A stretch of DNA of 64,000 nucleotides from Streptomyces sp. NBC_01224 (lineage in GTDB: Bacteria > Actinomycetota > Actinomycetes > Streptomycetales > Streptomycetaceae): contig NZ_CP108529.1 in NCBI RefSeq assembly GCF_036002945.1, forward strand, positions 5,761,001-5,825,000, in the 5' to 3' direction. Below the pieces are notes generated by a model. That model was given only the letters and a program-made list of their open reading frames with translations, searched no databases and had not been told where the DNA came from. Made by a program: the position numbers and the translations under genes. This document shows, in pieces, positions 1 to 8,610 of this stretch; within the stretch, counting starts at the first letter, position 1; each line of letters opens with the position of its first letter.

Positions 1-354
1 GGCGGCCAGATAGAGCGCGACGGCGTGCTCGGCCACCGAGGACCCTGTGTAGCCCGGTGTGTTGCACACCGTGATGTCGTTCGCCTCGCAGTACGCGATG
101 TCGACGTAGTCATAGGCGGTGCCCGTGGTGACGATGAGGCGCAGGTTCGGGAGCTTCTCCAGCGTGGCTCCGCCGAGGTCACGATTGGCGGTGACCAGAA
201 TGTCGAACCCGTCTCCTGCGGCGTCTCCGTCCGGTCGCCATACCGGACGCACCAGGGAGTCCAGGCGTGGCCGCAGGCTGCTGGGAACTTCCGCCGGGTC
301 GATCAGGAGCAGGGTGCTGGGCGCTCCCTGAAGGTGCGAGAAGTCGAGGGTCAA
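1..354 (-). CDS. D-2-hydroxyacid dehydrogenase family protein, N-terminal part (cut by window edge)
   Basis: Only the first 118 codons are in the window; the frame is still open at base 1. The translation contains VTTGTAYDYVDIAYCEAND followed by VCNTPGYTGSSVAEHAVALY, the hallmark substrate-domain segment of NAD-dependent D-isomer 2-hydroxyacid dehydrogenases (the family of glycerate, lactate and phosphoglycerate dehydrogenases). The nucleotide-binding Rossmann domain and catalytic His would lie outside the window. The start is a TTG whose bases overlap the TGA stop of the upstream NB-ARC/WD40/TIR gene (TTGA, 4-base overlap), so it is probably translated by coupling. The substrate cannot be read from this portion. 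Its tight linkage to a defence-like gene is unusual for a metabolic enzyme. Confidence 0.8.
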   Translation of the reverse strand, partial: MTLDFSHLQGAPSTLLLIDPAEVPSSLRPRLDSLVRPVWRPDGDAAGDGFDILVTANRDLGGATLEKLPNLRLIVTTGTAYDYVDIAYCEANDITVCNTPGYTGSSVAEHAVALYLAA

Positions 355-3300
355 GACTCGGTCCGTTCCGTGGTTGTCCCGTGTTCGCGGGGCGATTGCA
401 CAATGTCTTCCAGCGCGGTACGCAGCCATACCGCGACGTCGGTGAAGGCCGCATCCGGATTCGGCCATGCGGTGACCGGCCTGCAGTCGCGCGGCAGCGC
501 CTGAAGCGCGCCGAAGGGGAACCCGTGCCAGTCACAGGCCCTGAGCAGCACGGGAACCACGCGAGCGGTTCCTTCGTGGTGGCGTTCCATGGCCCGGCGC
601 ATCTCGATGTCCCGGCAGAAGTCGGAGGCCAGGAAGTCGGCGCTGACGAGAAGGAGGATGATGTCGGCCGACTCCAGATTGTCGTCGATCGCCCCGCTCC
701 ACTCCTCTCCCACCCGGATCTGCCGGTCCGACCAGGAGTCGAGGAGTCCGCGCCAGCGCAACAGACTGAGGTGCTTCTCCAGTTGCGAACGCAGTTCGTC
801 GTCGCGGTGCGAGTAGGAGATGAACATCCTGGCGCGGCGCGTGGAGGACGGCAGGGGCGAGGACTGCGGCTCGGGAGTCGGAGGCGGAACGGAGACGCGC
901 TGCGGGACCACCGAGGAGGTTGACGAGGGCGACTCGATCGCTCCCAGGGCCGTCAGCGAACTCAGCTCGGCGGGGGTGATGCCTCGGCAGCCACTGATGT
1001 CGAATCCCTCGAACTGCCGGGCCACCCGCATGGCCTCGGCTTCGCCGAGTTCCGGGTGCACGTAGCTGCGAATGGCTTCATCGCTGCCGACGGCCGCGAT
1101 GCGTGTTCCATCGGCATGCCATGCGGTCGAGCGAATAGTGCCGCTGGGGGCGGCCGAGACACCCCGTAAGCGCAGTCCCTCCGATGTCCAGCTGCGCAGA
1201 TAGCCGTCCTGGCCGGCGCTCAGAAACGTGGTGCCGCCGGGCGGGGACAGAAGCGAGAGGATCGCGCCGTCATGGCCCCTCGTCTGGCCTCGCAGCGTGC
1301 GGGACTCCAGGTCCCAAAGCCGCAGGATTCCATCACTGCCACCCGTGACGCACGTGCGGTCGTCGAGGACACAGACGCTGGTGACATGGCCTTCGACGGT
1401 GCCGAGCAGTTCCGACTCACCAGCCGCGATCTGCCAGAGTCTGGTCTGCCCGTCCTCACCGACCGAGACCATGCGCCGTCCGTCACTCGTGTACTGGACG
1501 GCACGCACGCGAGCCTCGTGACCGGCCAGGGTCTGCATGCCCCCACGCCCCTGGACGTCCCAGATCCTGATGATCGCGTCGGCTCCCGCGGCCGCGACGC
1601 TGTGACCGTTCGGTTCGAACACGACCGTCCACAGCCAGTTGCGCGATCCTGTCAGTACCGCGGAGAGCTGGTTGGTCGTCAGGTCCCACAGGCGAACGTC
1701 CCAGTCCTCGCCCGCGGTTGCCAGCAACTCGCCCTCCGGGTGGAACGCCAGGGCGCGGATGCCCGCGGTGTGGCCGCGCAGCTCTGCCAGACACTCGCCC
1801 GTGTCCGGATTCCAGACACGGGCGAGCTGATCATGGCCTCCGGAGGCGATCAGGCGGCCGTCCGGTGAGGAGGCCACACCGAGCAGCGTGCCGGAGCTGC
1901 CCGACAGAACCTCCAGGCACTCGGCGGTGGCGGTGTCCCAGAAGCGAATGGTGGAGTTCCGCCCGACGCTGGCGAAGTACTGGCCGTCACTGTCGGCGGC
2001 AACGGGCCAAACCGGCCCGTTGAGGCTGCTGATCACGCGTTCGCAGCGGGCTGCGGAAGGGTCCGCGATGCTCCATACGCGAATGGTCTCGTCGTGGCTG
2101 CCGGTGATGAGTACGTCGCCCGATGGTGTCCTGGTCACGGCCAACGCCCATACCGACGAGGTATGCCCCGGCAACTCGGCGACAAGACCGCGGCTCTCCA
2201 TGCTCCACACCCGGATGACTCCGTCGTCGCAGCCGACGAAGACGTGCCTGCCATCGGTGGAGAACTTCACACATCGGCCGGCCACCCGCTCGCCGCCCGT
2301 CAACAGGACTTCCTCGCCGGTGCTCGTGTCCCAGACGCGCAGGCATGCCTCGTCGCAGGCCGCCGCGAGCAGAGGTGCGGTCGGTGCGCTGTGCAGGCTC
2401 CAGATCTCCGCGTCCATCCGGCACAGGACGCGCGGTTCCGCCTCTCTCGGGGCCACGGACCAGGCGAGGATGCGCCGGTCTTCCCCGGCACTGAACAGGG
2501 TGCGTCCGTCGGCGGAGAAGACGACACTGCGGGTCTGCCGGTCGTGACCGGCGAAGTCGGTGGGCAGATTCGTCGTCAGATCCCAGACCCGCAGTCGGCC
2601 GCGCTCGTCGGCACAAGCGAGCCTGCCGCCGTCCGGTGAGTAGGCGACTGCTCTGATCCAGTCCGCCTGCCAGGGCAGGGTACGCAGCCTGGTCCCGTCC
2701 GGCACGTTGACCAGGATCACGGAACCGCCGCTCTGCCCGATTGCCGCGACCTTCCCCTCGGGGGAGAATTCAAGCGCGAAGACGTAGTGGTAGACGCCGG
2801 GAAACCGGCAGCCGGAGAACTCCGTCTGACGCGCATCGGCACGGGAGAGGCGCAGCCCCGACAGGTCCAGCCGGCGCAGCACGAGCCGGGACAGGTCGAG
2901 TCCGGACAGGTCGCTGGTCCAGGCGTGGTGGATGGACAAGGCATTCGCGGCGAGGAAGGTGCCGTACGCGTCGGTGCCGATCCGGGAAGCATCCAGCAGG
3001 GCCAGCAGACGCGGCGCGACCTGGATGGCCGAGCCGAGCCGGTCCTGCAGCATGTTCATCATCGGCCCGGACAGAAACCGGCGCTGCGCCTCGCGTACGT
3101 GTTCCGGGGCCCCGGCGTCCACCAGGGCGAACCGGCACAGGACATCGGGCCTGCCGGTGTGGACTTCCTCGACGCAATCCAGGTTCAACCGGGCGGTGAC
3201 AAACTCCTGAATCATGTACTGGAGGTAGAAGCTGCCGTCGCTCTCCTGGATCAGCGACCTGCGCCGCAGCCGTTGCAACAAGGTTCCTGCCGTGCCTGAT

Positions 3301-4157
3301 CCGGCACGTGAATCGGCGGAGATCTCACGGACCGTGAGCGGCCTGCGGGCCGCCGCGAGGCGGAACAGCACCATGCGTTCTTCGCTCGTCAGCCGCTCGA
3401 AGTGCTGATGGAACAGCCCCTCCAGCTCCCCGAAGACGAACTCGCCCGACTCGACGAACCGGGCGATGCTCCCGTCGTGTATGTCCAGGATGAGATCGGA
3501 GGCGAGCTGGATCGCCAGCGGGTTTCCGTCGTACTTGCTGACCAGCTCCCCGCGCAGTCGCACATCTCCGCGCAGACCTCGGCGGGCCAGCAGCGTCCGG
3601 GCGGGGACCTTCGGCAGACCCTGGAGGTGGAGGGTGCGCACCGTTGTGCTTCGCTCCCGCAGAAAGGAGGGATTCTCGCGCGAGGTGATCAGCACGGTCG
3701 ACCGGTGTGGTTCCGAGGCCAGGCGGCTCAGCAGGGTGCCGTACTCCTCATAGGCCGGACGGAACTCGTTGGAGAACCGCTCGGAGTCGAGCAGCACCTC
3801 AAGATTGTCCAGGACGACGAAGCAAGACTCGCTGGTCAGACACGCGATGAGCTGCTCGGTGGGCGTCCCGTCCGACCGGGTGTCCCTGTCGGGGAACAGC
3901 GAGAGAATTCCATGCAGCAGTTCGTCCACGGACGGCGCGTTCGTCAGCGATACCCAGATGGTCCGCCTCGGCGTCTTGGCCCCGGTGTGCGCGAGTCGGA
4001 AGGCCAGCGCGCTCTTGCCCACACCGCCGAGTCCGTGCACCGTGCACACTCTGCAGCCCGACTCGACGTAGGTGAGGAGCCTGCTGACTTCCCGCGTCCG
4101 GTCGACGAAATCGTCCGGCGGTGCGTGATACGTACTGAACAGGTAATCGATCGACAT
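351..4157 (-). CDS. NB-ARC/WD40-repeat STAND protein with C-terminal TIR domain
   Basis: A 1268-residue NLR-like protein. Residues 1-30 lead into an NB-ARC NTPase: P-loop GLGGVGKS at 42-49, Walker B VVLD near 114-117, an ITSRE sensor segment near 157-161, and a GNPLAIQL (GLPL-type) motif near 211. A winged-helix-like region follows, then a short leucine-rich pentapeptide-like stretch (about 417-452) and a long run of WD40 repeats (about 455-1065). The C-terminus (about 1108-1253) is a TIR domain starting MFISYSHRDDE, with a Glu near 1185 in SDFCRDIEM, the position of the NADase glutamate in bacterial TIR effectors. Known proteins of this build sense phage or stress through repeats and signal through TIR NAD+ hydrolysis; that role here is inferred. 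I start at ATG 4157; GTG 4166 is also possible and the RBS is weak. It lies downstream of the dioxygenase gene. Confidence 0.85.
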   Translation of the reverse strand: MSIDYLFSTYHAPPDDFVDRTREVSRLLTYVESGCRVCTVHGLGGVGKSALAFRLAHTGAKTPRRTIWVSLTNAPSVDELLHGILSLFPDRDTRSDGTPTEQLIACLTSESCFVVLDNLEVLLDSERFSNEFRPAYEEYGTLLSRLASEPHRSTVLITSRENPSFLRERSTTVRTLHLQGLPKVPARTLLARRGLRGDVRLRGELVSKYDGNPLAIQLASDLILDIHDGSIARFVESGEFVFGELEGLFHQHFERLTSEERMVLFRLAAARRPLTVREISADSRAGSGTAGTLLQRLRRRSLIQESDGSFYLQYMIQEFVTARLNLDCVEEVHTGRPDVLCRFALVDAGAPEHVREAQRRFLSGPMMNMLQDRLGSAIQVAPRLLALLDASRIGTDAYGTFLAANALSIHHAWTSDLSGLDLSRLVLRRLDLSGLRLSRADARQTEFSGCRFPGVYHYVFALEFSPEGKVAAIGQSGGSVILVNVPDGTRLRTLPWQADWIRAVAYSPDGGRLACADERGRLRVWDLTTNLPTDFAGHDRQTRSVVFSADGRTLFSAGEDRRILAWSVAPREAEPRVLCRMDAEIWSLHSAPTAPLLAAACDEACLRVWDTSTGEEVLLTGGERVAGRCVKFSTDGRHVFVGCDDGVIRVWSMESRGLVAELPGHTSSVWALAVTRTPSGDVLITGSHDETIRVWSIADPSAARCERVISSLNGPVWPVAADSDGQYFASVGRNSTIRFWDTATAECLEVLSGSSGTLLGVASSPDGRLIASGGHDQLARVWNPDTGECLAELRGHTAGIRALAFHPEGELLATAGEDWDVRLWDLTTNQLSAVLTGSRNWLWTVVFEPNGHSVAAAGADAIIRIWDVQGRGGMQTLAGHEARVRAVQYTSDGRRMVSVGEDGQTRLWQIAAGESELLGTVEGHVTSVCVLDDRTCVTGGSDGILRLWDLESRTLRGQTRGHDGAILSLLSPPGGTTFLSAGQDGYLRSWTSEGLRLRGVSAAPSGTIRSTAWHADGTRIAAVGSDEAIRSYVHPELGEAEAMRVARQFEGFDISGCRGITPAELSSLTALGAIESPSSTSSVVPQRVSVPPPTPEPQSSPLPSSTRRARMFISYSHRDDELRSQLEKHLSLLRWRGLLDSWSDRQIRVGEEWSGAIDDNLESADIILLLVSADFLASDFCRDIEMRRAMERHHEGTARVVPVLLRACDWHGFPFGALQALPRDCRPVTAWPNPDAAFTDVAVWLRTALEDIVQSPREHGTTTERTES

Positions 4158-4293
4158 GGCTCTCACATCCGGATTGCCCCCGTGAGGGACGCGGAGTCCC
4201 TGACACCCCACCGCGCAGCTCAGACGGTGGTGGGCGCGATTGTAGTGGTCGGACGAGGACTCACAGAGCCTTGCTTTCGGCCCTGTTGAGACC

Positions 4294-5070
4294 TCATACG
4301 GCCTTGACCATGGGGGTGATGTCGACCAGCACCACAGCACGTTCACCCGGGCATGATTCGTTGCCTCGACGGATGGGGTCGACGTGGTGGCTGACCCGCT
4401 CGTCATGGATGCCGTAGGACTCCAGCGCCTCCTCCAGGTCGAAGGACGCCTTCAGTAGATCGGGGGACACTTCACCGGGGCCGTTGCCCGAGCAGACCAC
4501 ATCTGCGACGTAGTTCGTTCCGCCGATGGCGTTCCGTTTGTAGATGAGGTGGGCGAAGTGGAAGGGCTCGCCGTCCTGATGCAGGAAGTTCGGCGAAGAA
4601 ACGGCCGTCCCGTCGCCGTCCTCGACGGAGAGTTTGATGAAGTGCACGCCCACGTGCATGGGCAGATTCCGCTCCCGCTCGCTCCACCAGGTCTGGGCGA
4701 AGTCGAACAGAACGATCCTCTCCAGCAGGGGATTGGACTCCGCTCGTGCGGAGATCGCGGGAAAGAACCGATCCATCCCCTTGTGCTCCGGGTTGTAGCC
4801 ACCCTGGAAGTAGTGGGTGACTTCGCCCAGGCGGGCGTCGCTGACCTTGGGCACCCAGTGCAGCTTCTTCTCCCAGGGAAGAAGCACCGCGCAGGAGTGC
4901 CGACGGTAGCGGTGCAGCAGAGGATCTCCGTAGGGGTCCGGCGGGAGGTCGGCGAACTCCTCCTTCAACTCTCCGAGCCAGGTGTCGATGAGGTCCGGCT
5001 CGAATTCCCTCGACAGCGAGAACCGTTCGAAACCGTTGGCCGTCAGCGACGGCTCCTGATGCCCCTGCAC
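4294..5070 (-). CDS. 2-oxoglutarate/Fe(II) dioxygenase family protein (PF10014-like)
   Basis: A 258-residue protein. It carries the metal-site motif LHQDGEPFHFAHL (His164, Asp166), followed by RNAIGGTNYV and, near residues 222-250, a distal His segment SHHVDPIRRG followed by GERAVVLVDI. This order (HxD, GG, distal His, Arg) matches the 2OG-Fe dioxygenase family that includes amino-acid hydroxylases such as isoleucine dioxygenase. The substrate is probably a free amino acid or peptide-bound residue, but this is not shown. I chose GTG 5070 because a GGGAGGGG ribosome site lies just upstream; an open frame runs further back to 5154. A 136-base gap separates its stop from the TIR gene, so the two may form one operon. 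Confidence 0.75.
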   Translation of the reverse strand: MQGHQEPSLTANGFERFSLSREFEPDLIDTWLGELKEEFADLPPDPYGDPLLHRYRRHSCAVLLPWEKKLHWVPKVSDARLGEVTHYFQGGYNPEHKGMDRFFPAISARAESNPLLERIVLFDFAQTWWSERERNLPMHVGVHFIKLSVEDGDGTAVSSPNFLHQDGEPFHFAHLIYKRNAIGGTNYVADVVCSGNGPGEVSPDLLKASFDLEEALESYGIHDERVSHHVDPIRRGNESCPGERAVVLVDITPMVKAV

Positions 5071-5298
5071 GCCGAAGCCCCTCCCGTATGCCCCTGTTAC
5101 GCCTGGTGGGCGATGTGCCCCGCGAGTGACATGCCCAGGTCGAAAGGCTGCCAACCCCAGCGGTCGACAGTCCTGTTGGCGTACCGTCCGGACGAATCGT
5201 GATCTCCACGTTCACTACGAGGGCGTCCGTGGGTAGGCTCCAGCGGGACTTGCCGGCCAGGAGGCAAGCGCACCCGCTTGCGACCAGACGGAGATGTC

Positions 5299-5748
5299 AT
5301 GACTTCGCCGGCCTCAGCCCCCACCGCCACCGTCACGCCTGAAGTGATCAAGCATCTTGAATTCATCCAGGCGATAATCTCCCGCTTGAGCAACGGATCC
5401 TTCCTGATCAAAGGATGGACGCTGACAGTGGCCGGGGTCTTCTTCGGTGTTCTGGTGGGCCGTCCGGGCTGGCCGCTGGCGTCGGCCGGGCTGATACCGA
5501 TCGTAGGGTTCTGGCTGCTCGACAGCTTTTTTCTGCGTCAGGAGAGGTTGTTCAGGAGGCTCTACGACGACGTTCGCAGGCCGGGAACCGGTGTCGAACT
5601 CTTTTCGATGAACGTCCAGCCGTACCACTCGGCGGTGCCATGGTTTGAGGTCGTTCGTTCGTACACGGTGGTCAACTTCTACGGAATGCTCGCGTTGATC
5701 GATGTGGTGTTCATCGGATGGGGAGTGGTCAGGGCCCTGACGTCCTGA
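5299..5748 (+). CDS. small conserved membrane protein, divergent from the TIR cluster
   Basis: A 149-residue protein. An N-terminal amphipathic helix (IKHLEFIQAIISRLSNGSF) precedes two adjoining membrane segments (about 45-85), a charged LRQERLFRRLYDDVRR stretch, and a third membrane segment near the C-terminus. ATG 5299 has GGAG 8 bases upstream. I do not know a characterised member. From memory, similar KHLEFIQ...GW membrane proteins occur beside TIR and other defence genes, so a role as membrane partner of the neighbouring STAND-TIR protein is possible but unproven. Its 3' end overlaps the convergent HIT gene by 20 bases. Confidence 0.7.
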   Translation: MTSPASAPTATVTPEVIKHLEFIQAIISRLSNGSFLIKGWTLTVAGVFFGVLVGRPGWPLASAGLIPIVGFWLLDSFFLRQERLFRRLYDDVRRPGTGVELFSMNVQPYHSAVPWFEVVRSYTVVNFYGMLALIDVVFIGWGVVRALTS

Positions 5749-6148
5749 GCTCCCGGCGCAGCCGGTCGGCGATCTCCTTGCCGACCGTGGCCCCGTTGGA
5801 CGGCCAGATGCCGCCGAAACGGTCATCGCGCCAGCGCGGCACCAGGTGTACATGCGCGTGAAAAATGGTCTGCGAAGCTGCTGCCCCGGCAGAACTGATG
5901 ACGTTCATTCCGTCCGGCCGCAAGGTCGTGCGCAGTCCGGCCCCCACAGTCGAAACCGCTTGCATGAGGCTGGCCAGGGGTGGTCCCGGCAGGTCGAAGA
6001 AATCGGTGTAATGGGATTTCGGAATGACCAGCGTGTGCCCGACGGCTGCCGGACGGAGCGGGAAGAACGCCAGATTCTCGGCATCCTCGTAAACCGATTC
6101 TGCCGCGGCTTCCCCTGCTCCGATGCTGCAGAATTCACATTCCGGCAA
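5729..6148 (-). CDS. HIT (histidine triad) family hydrolase
   Basis: A 139-residue protein with the histidine-triad signature HAHVHLVPR near residue 100 and the family segments FCSI at the N-terminus and VGHTLVIPKSHYTDFFDL in the middle. HIT proteins hydrolyse or transfer nucleoside phosphates (AMP-lysine, Ap4A, nucleotidyl sulphates) through the middle histidine. The N-terminal Cys pair (PECEFC) is common in actinobacterial HIT enzymes. I place the start at TTG 6148, with a GAGG ribosome site 5 bases upstream; the longer open frame to 6409 reads through unrelated sequence. It converges on the small membrane-protein gene with a 20-base overlap. Confidence 0.85.
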   Translation of the reverse strand: MPECEFCSIGAGEAAAESVYEDAENLAFFPLRPAAVGHTLVIPKSHYTDFFDLPGPPLASLMQAVSTVGAGLRTTLRPDGMNVISSAGAAASQTIFHAHVHLVPRWRDDRFGGIWPSNGATVGKEIADRLRRELRTSGP

Positions 6149-6241
6149 AGCTACCTCGCAACATATGAGGAATCGACCCGTTCGCCGGGGTCGTTGCAAC
6201 CGTCTTCGTGGACCGAATTGTAGGCGGGGCATGGGTCCCCG

Positions 6242-6373
6242 ATGCTGAGGTCTGGGGAGGTCGGTGTTCCGGCGGCGCCCCCAAGCGGCACGTCCGCCTC
6301 GGCCGCCGGCGCCGCGCTCGTCGCGGCCGGCGGCCTCCTGGTGATCCGCCGCCGTAAGGCACGGCAGCACTGA
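6242..6373 (+). pseudogene. remnant: C-terminal membrane anchor of a surface protein
   Basis: A 43-codon frame ending in AAGAALVAAGGLLVIRRRKA and a stop. This is the usual end of an actinobacterial sortase-type or membrane-anchored surface protein: one hydrophobic span followed by an Arg/Lys tail. An in-frame TAG lies just upstream of the first ATG and there is no signal peptide or mature region, so this appears to be the last scrap of a deleted gene. A strong terminator hairpin follows directly, as would be expected after the intact gene. Confidence 0.55.
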
Positions 6374-6382
6374 TACACCGGT

Positions 6383-6416
6383 GCCCCCGTGCTCCGCAGT
6401 CACGAGCACGGGGGGC
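6383..6416. terminator. bidirectional terminator hairpin
   Basis: GCCCCCGTGCTC pairs with GAGCACGGGGGGC across a short loop (12-bp stem). It sits between the plus-strand anchor remnant and the end of the minus-strand MFS gene, so it can terminate both. Confidence 0.75.
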
Positions 6417-6463
6417 GCTGTCGTGCGCTGGATCGCCCCGGCCGGGGTGGTGGCCCGGCTGTC

Positions 6464-7672
6464 TCAGAATCGAACCTCTCCGAGCGTCCCTACGTCCGGA
6501 TCGGTGAGCGCCGCCTGTCGGCCTCCGACACCGTCCAGGCCCAGCCGCAGAGCTATGACGATCAGCGCGGCAACGGCGAATCCCGCCCCCGCCCAAGCGA
6601 GTTGACGGGCACCGTACTCGGCCAGGACCCAGCCCCCGACCGCGGTTCCGATGGTGATGCCGAGGTTCGAGAACGAGATGAAGAGGCTGTTGCCGAACTC
6701 GGGCGCGTCGACGGCGTCCCTCCCCAGCCAGCTCTGGCTCACGATGAGCCCGCCCGAGTGCACGGCCCCCCAGACCAGTACGGCCAACACCATCGGCGCG
6801 AACAGCGGGCCGACGGCGTACAGGAGCACGTAGACGAGCAGACACAGGACGGGGTAGGCGACCACCGTACGAATCAGGTTGCGCCGCAACAGCCCACCGA
6901 AGACGAAATTCCCGAGGATCATGATGACGCCGAACGCCATCAGCATGGCGCTGACCCAGGTGCCGTCCATGTGCGTGACCTGGCCGAGGTACTCGGCGAA
7001 GTAGCCGTAGACCGAGAACATCGCCGCGAAGACGAAGACGACCGACGTGATGGTCAGCCACATCCGGGACCGCTTGAGAACGCTCAACTGGGCACCGTAG
7101 GATGCCCGTTGCCCGACAGGCATCGACGGTACGAACCGCAGGATGCCGAGGAAGGCGATCAGGTTGACGAGCGCGCCGAACCAGAACGCCGACGCCAGGG
7201 ACACATGCTCGGCGAGGTACGAGGTCAGCGGCACACCGAAGGCGAAGCCGACGGTGACTCCGCCGAACACGGTCGTCGTGGCCCGGGTCGCGTCTCCGGC
7301 GGGCGCCAGCCGTGCGGCGGTCGCGAGCGCGACCGCGAAGAACACCGGATGGAAGAGGGCGGGAACGACGCGGAAGGCCAGCATCACCTCGTATTGCGTG
7401 GTGAGCGCGTAGACGGCATTGGAGACGGCGAACACCGCGATTGCGGCGGCGAGCACCTTCTTGCGGTCGATGCCGGAGGCGAGCAGCGTTGTGAACGGCC
7501 CGGACACGGCGATGACCAGGGCAAAGACGCCGACGAGCCATCCCGCGGCGGACGGAGTGACACCGAGCTCGGCCGAGACCTGGGGGAGTACGCCGACCAT
7601 GCCCATCTCGGTGGTGATGATCCCGAACACGCCCAGGGCGAGCACCAGGACGGTGAGGGAGGTCTTTCTCAT
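6464..7672 (-). CDS. MFS transporter, DHA1-type drug efflux
   Basis: A 402-residue polytopic protein with about 12 hydrophobic segments. The N-terminus reads TEMGMVGVLPQVSAELGV, as in the DHA1 (Bcr/CmlA/AraJ-like) drug:H+ antiporters, and a GIDRKK loop follows the second span, as in the MFS motif A region. It probably exports a small toxic compound or sugar-like metabolite; the substrate is unknown. It lies 87 bases downstream of an ArsR-family regulator gene on the same strand. The gap contains a perfect inverted repeat, so it is likely repressed by that regulator and induced by the transported ligand. Confidence 0.85.
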   Translation of the reverse strand: MRKTSLTVLVLALGVFGIITTEMGMVGVLPQVSAELGVTPSAAGWLVGVFALVIAVSGPFTTLLASGIDRKKVLAAAIAVFAVSNAVYALTTQYEVMLAFRVVPALFHPVFFAVALATAARLAPAGDATRATTTVFGGVTVGFAFGVPLTSYLAEHVSLASAFWFGALVNLIAFLGILRFVPSMPVGQRASYGAQLSVLKRSRMWLTITSVVFVFAAMFSVYGYFAEYLGQVTHMDGTWVSAMLMAFGVIMILGNFVFGGLLRRNLIRTVVAYPVLCLLVYVLLYAVGPLFAPMVLAVLVWGAVHSGGLIVSQSWLGRDAVDAPEFGNSLFISFSNLGITIGTAVGGWVLAEYGARQLAWAGAGFAVAALIVIALRLGLDGVGGRQAALTDPDVGTLGEVRF

Positions 7673-7688
7673 GGCGACCCTTCATCAA

Positions 7689-7704
7689 ATCTAGAAAAGT
7701 AGAT
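7689..7704. promoter_or_regulatory. operator of the ArsR-type regulator (copy 1)
   Basis: Perfect inverted repeat ATCTA-N6-TAGAT in the gap between the regulator and the MFS gene, 17 bases upstream of the MFS start. Read on the minus strand it matches a second site upstream of the regulator (8105-8120) at 14 of 20 positions. Confidence 0.65.
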
Positions 7705-7759
7705 GCATTGAGTTGTCGAACAGGGCGGGTGTACGGAAATCGAGTGGGCTACAGGTGGG

Positions 7760-8071
7760 CTACAGCTCGTCGCGGACGTGCGCGGCGAACTCGGCGATCA
7801 CCGTTTCGTTGCGTCGGTAGTACGTCCACTTGCCGATGCGCTCCGAGGTGAGCAGCCCCGCGTCCTTCAAGGTCTGCAAGTAGCCGGACACCACCGACTG
7901 TGCCAGCCCGGCACGCTTTTGGATGTCGCCGACGCACACGCCGATGTGGAAGCCGAGCCCCTGCTGCCGGTAGGAGTCCTCGTCGAAGTACTTCTCCGGC
8001 TCCTTGAGCCACTGCATGAACTGCAGGCGCGCGGGGTTGGCGAGCGCCTTGTGTACGGCCAGCGGATCCAC
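7760..8071 (-). CDS. ArsR-family winged-helix regulator
   Basis: A 103-residue protein. The N-terminal segment VHKALANPARLQFMQWL is the ArsR-family helix 1-2, and VCVGDIQKRAGLAQSVVSGY followed by LQTLKDAGLLTSERIGKW forms the recognition helix and wing. There is no obvious metal-binding Cys pair in the DNA-recognition helix (only one Cys at VCVGD), so it is more likely a small-molecule or redox-responsive relative than a classical metal sensor. The start is GTG 8071. It precedes the MFS efflux gene on the same strand. Matching palindromes before both genes suggest autoregulation and control of efflux. Confidence 0.8.
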   Translation of the reverse strand: MDPLAVHKALANPARLQFMQWLKEPEKYFDEDSYRQQGLGFHIGVCVGDIQKRAGLAQSVVSGYLQTLKDAGLLTSERIGKWTYYRRNETVIAEFAAHVRDEL

Positions 8072-8092
8072 CGGTCTGCCTCTCCATGCTCT

Positions 8093-8455
8093 CTACAGGA
8101 ACGCATCTAGCTTTCGCGATACGTAGTGGCAAGTCAAATCGATCCGCGTCGCCCGCCCCTTCCGACAGCTCTGAGGAGTCAGAACGATCTTTCCTTGCAC
8201 CCGGTTGGTCTCGCTGAGCTCATGGGCCTTGGCCGCGGCTTCCAGCGGCAGCACCTGATCGACGGCGAGGTGGAGGCTGCCTCGTTCCACCAGGTCGGCG
8301 ATGCTCTCCAGATCGGCACCGGAAGGGTTGAAGCCGAATTGGACGAACCGCAGACCGTGGAGGTGGGCCTGCTCCCGGGCGGCAGCCCGGTCGGGACCGG
8401 TGCCTCTCACGTCGATGAGGATCCCGTCCGGCGCGAGCGTATCGAGTGACCGGCG
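8093..8455 (-). pseudogene. C-terminal remnant of a zinc-type quinone oxidoreductase
   Basis: The readable stretch contains LAPDGILIDVRG, LHGLRFVQFGFNPSGADL and LEAAAKAHELSETNRVQGK followed by IVLTP. This is the C-terminal third of NADPH:quinone reductase-like medium-chain dehydrogenases. The catalytic and Rossmann portions are missing; the frame upstream of about 8455 is unrelated and antisense to the next gene's leader. I read it as a truncated pseudogene. It overlaps the regulator's second operator at its 3' end, so the ArsR/MFS unit seems to have been inserted or left beside it after a deletion. Confidence 0.6.
8105..8120. promoter_or_regulatory. operator of the ArsR-type regulator (copy 2)
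   Basis: ATCTAGCTTTCGCGAT, an imperfect palindrome 34 bases upstream of the regulator start. It shares GCATCTA, TTTC and GAT with the perfect site at 7689-7704. Confidence 0.5.
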
Positions 8456-8610
8456 TCCCGCCTCGGGGAGGCGTTTGTTGCCGACGTGCCCGCTGGGAGA
8501 TGCGGTTCTGCCCCGAGCGCGTAGTGGTGCTGCCCCGGGTCTGCCCCGGGGGCGCTTTTCAGAGGCGGGCCGCTGTTGTGAGCATGGAGACCGGCCAGGA
8601 GGAGGGACAT

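Noticed and set aside
8446-8610. Longer N-terminus for the cargo protein starting at 8446
   Set aside because: The AGGAGGAGGG ribosome site points to ATG 8611, and the upstream part is antisense to the quinone-reductase remnant.
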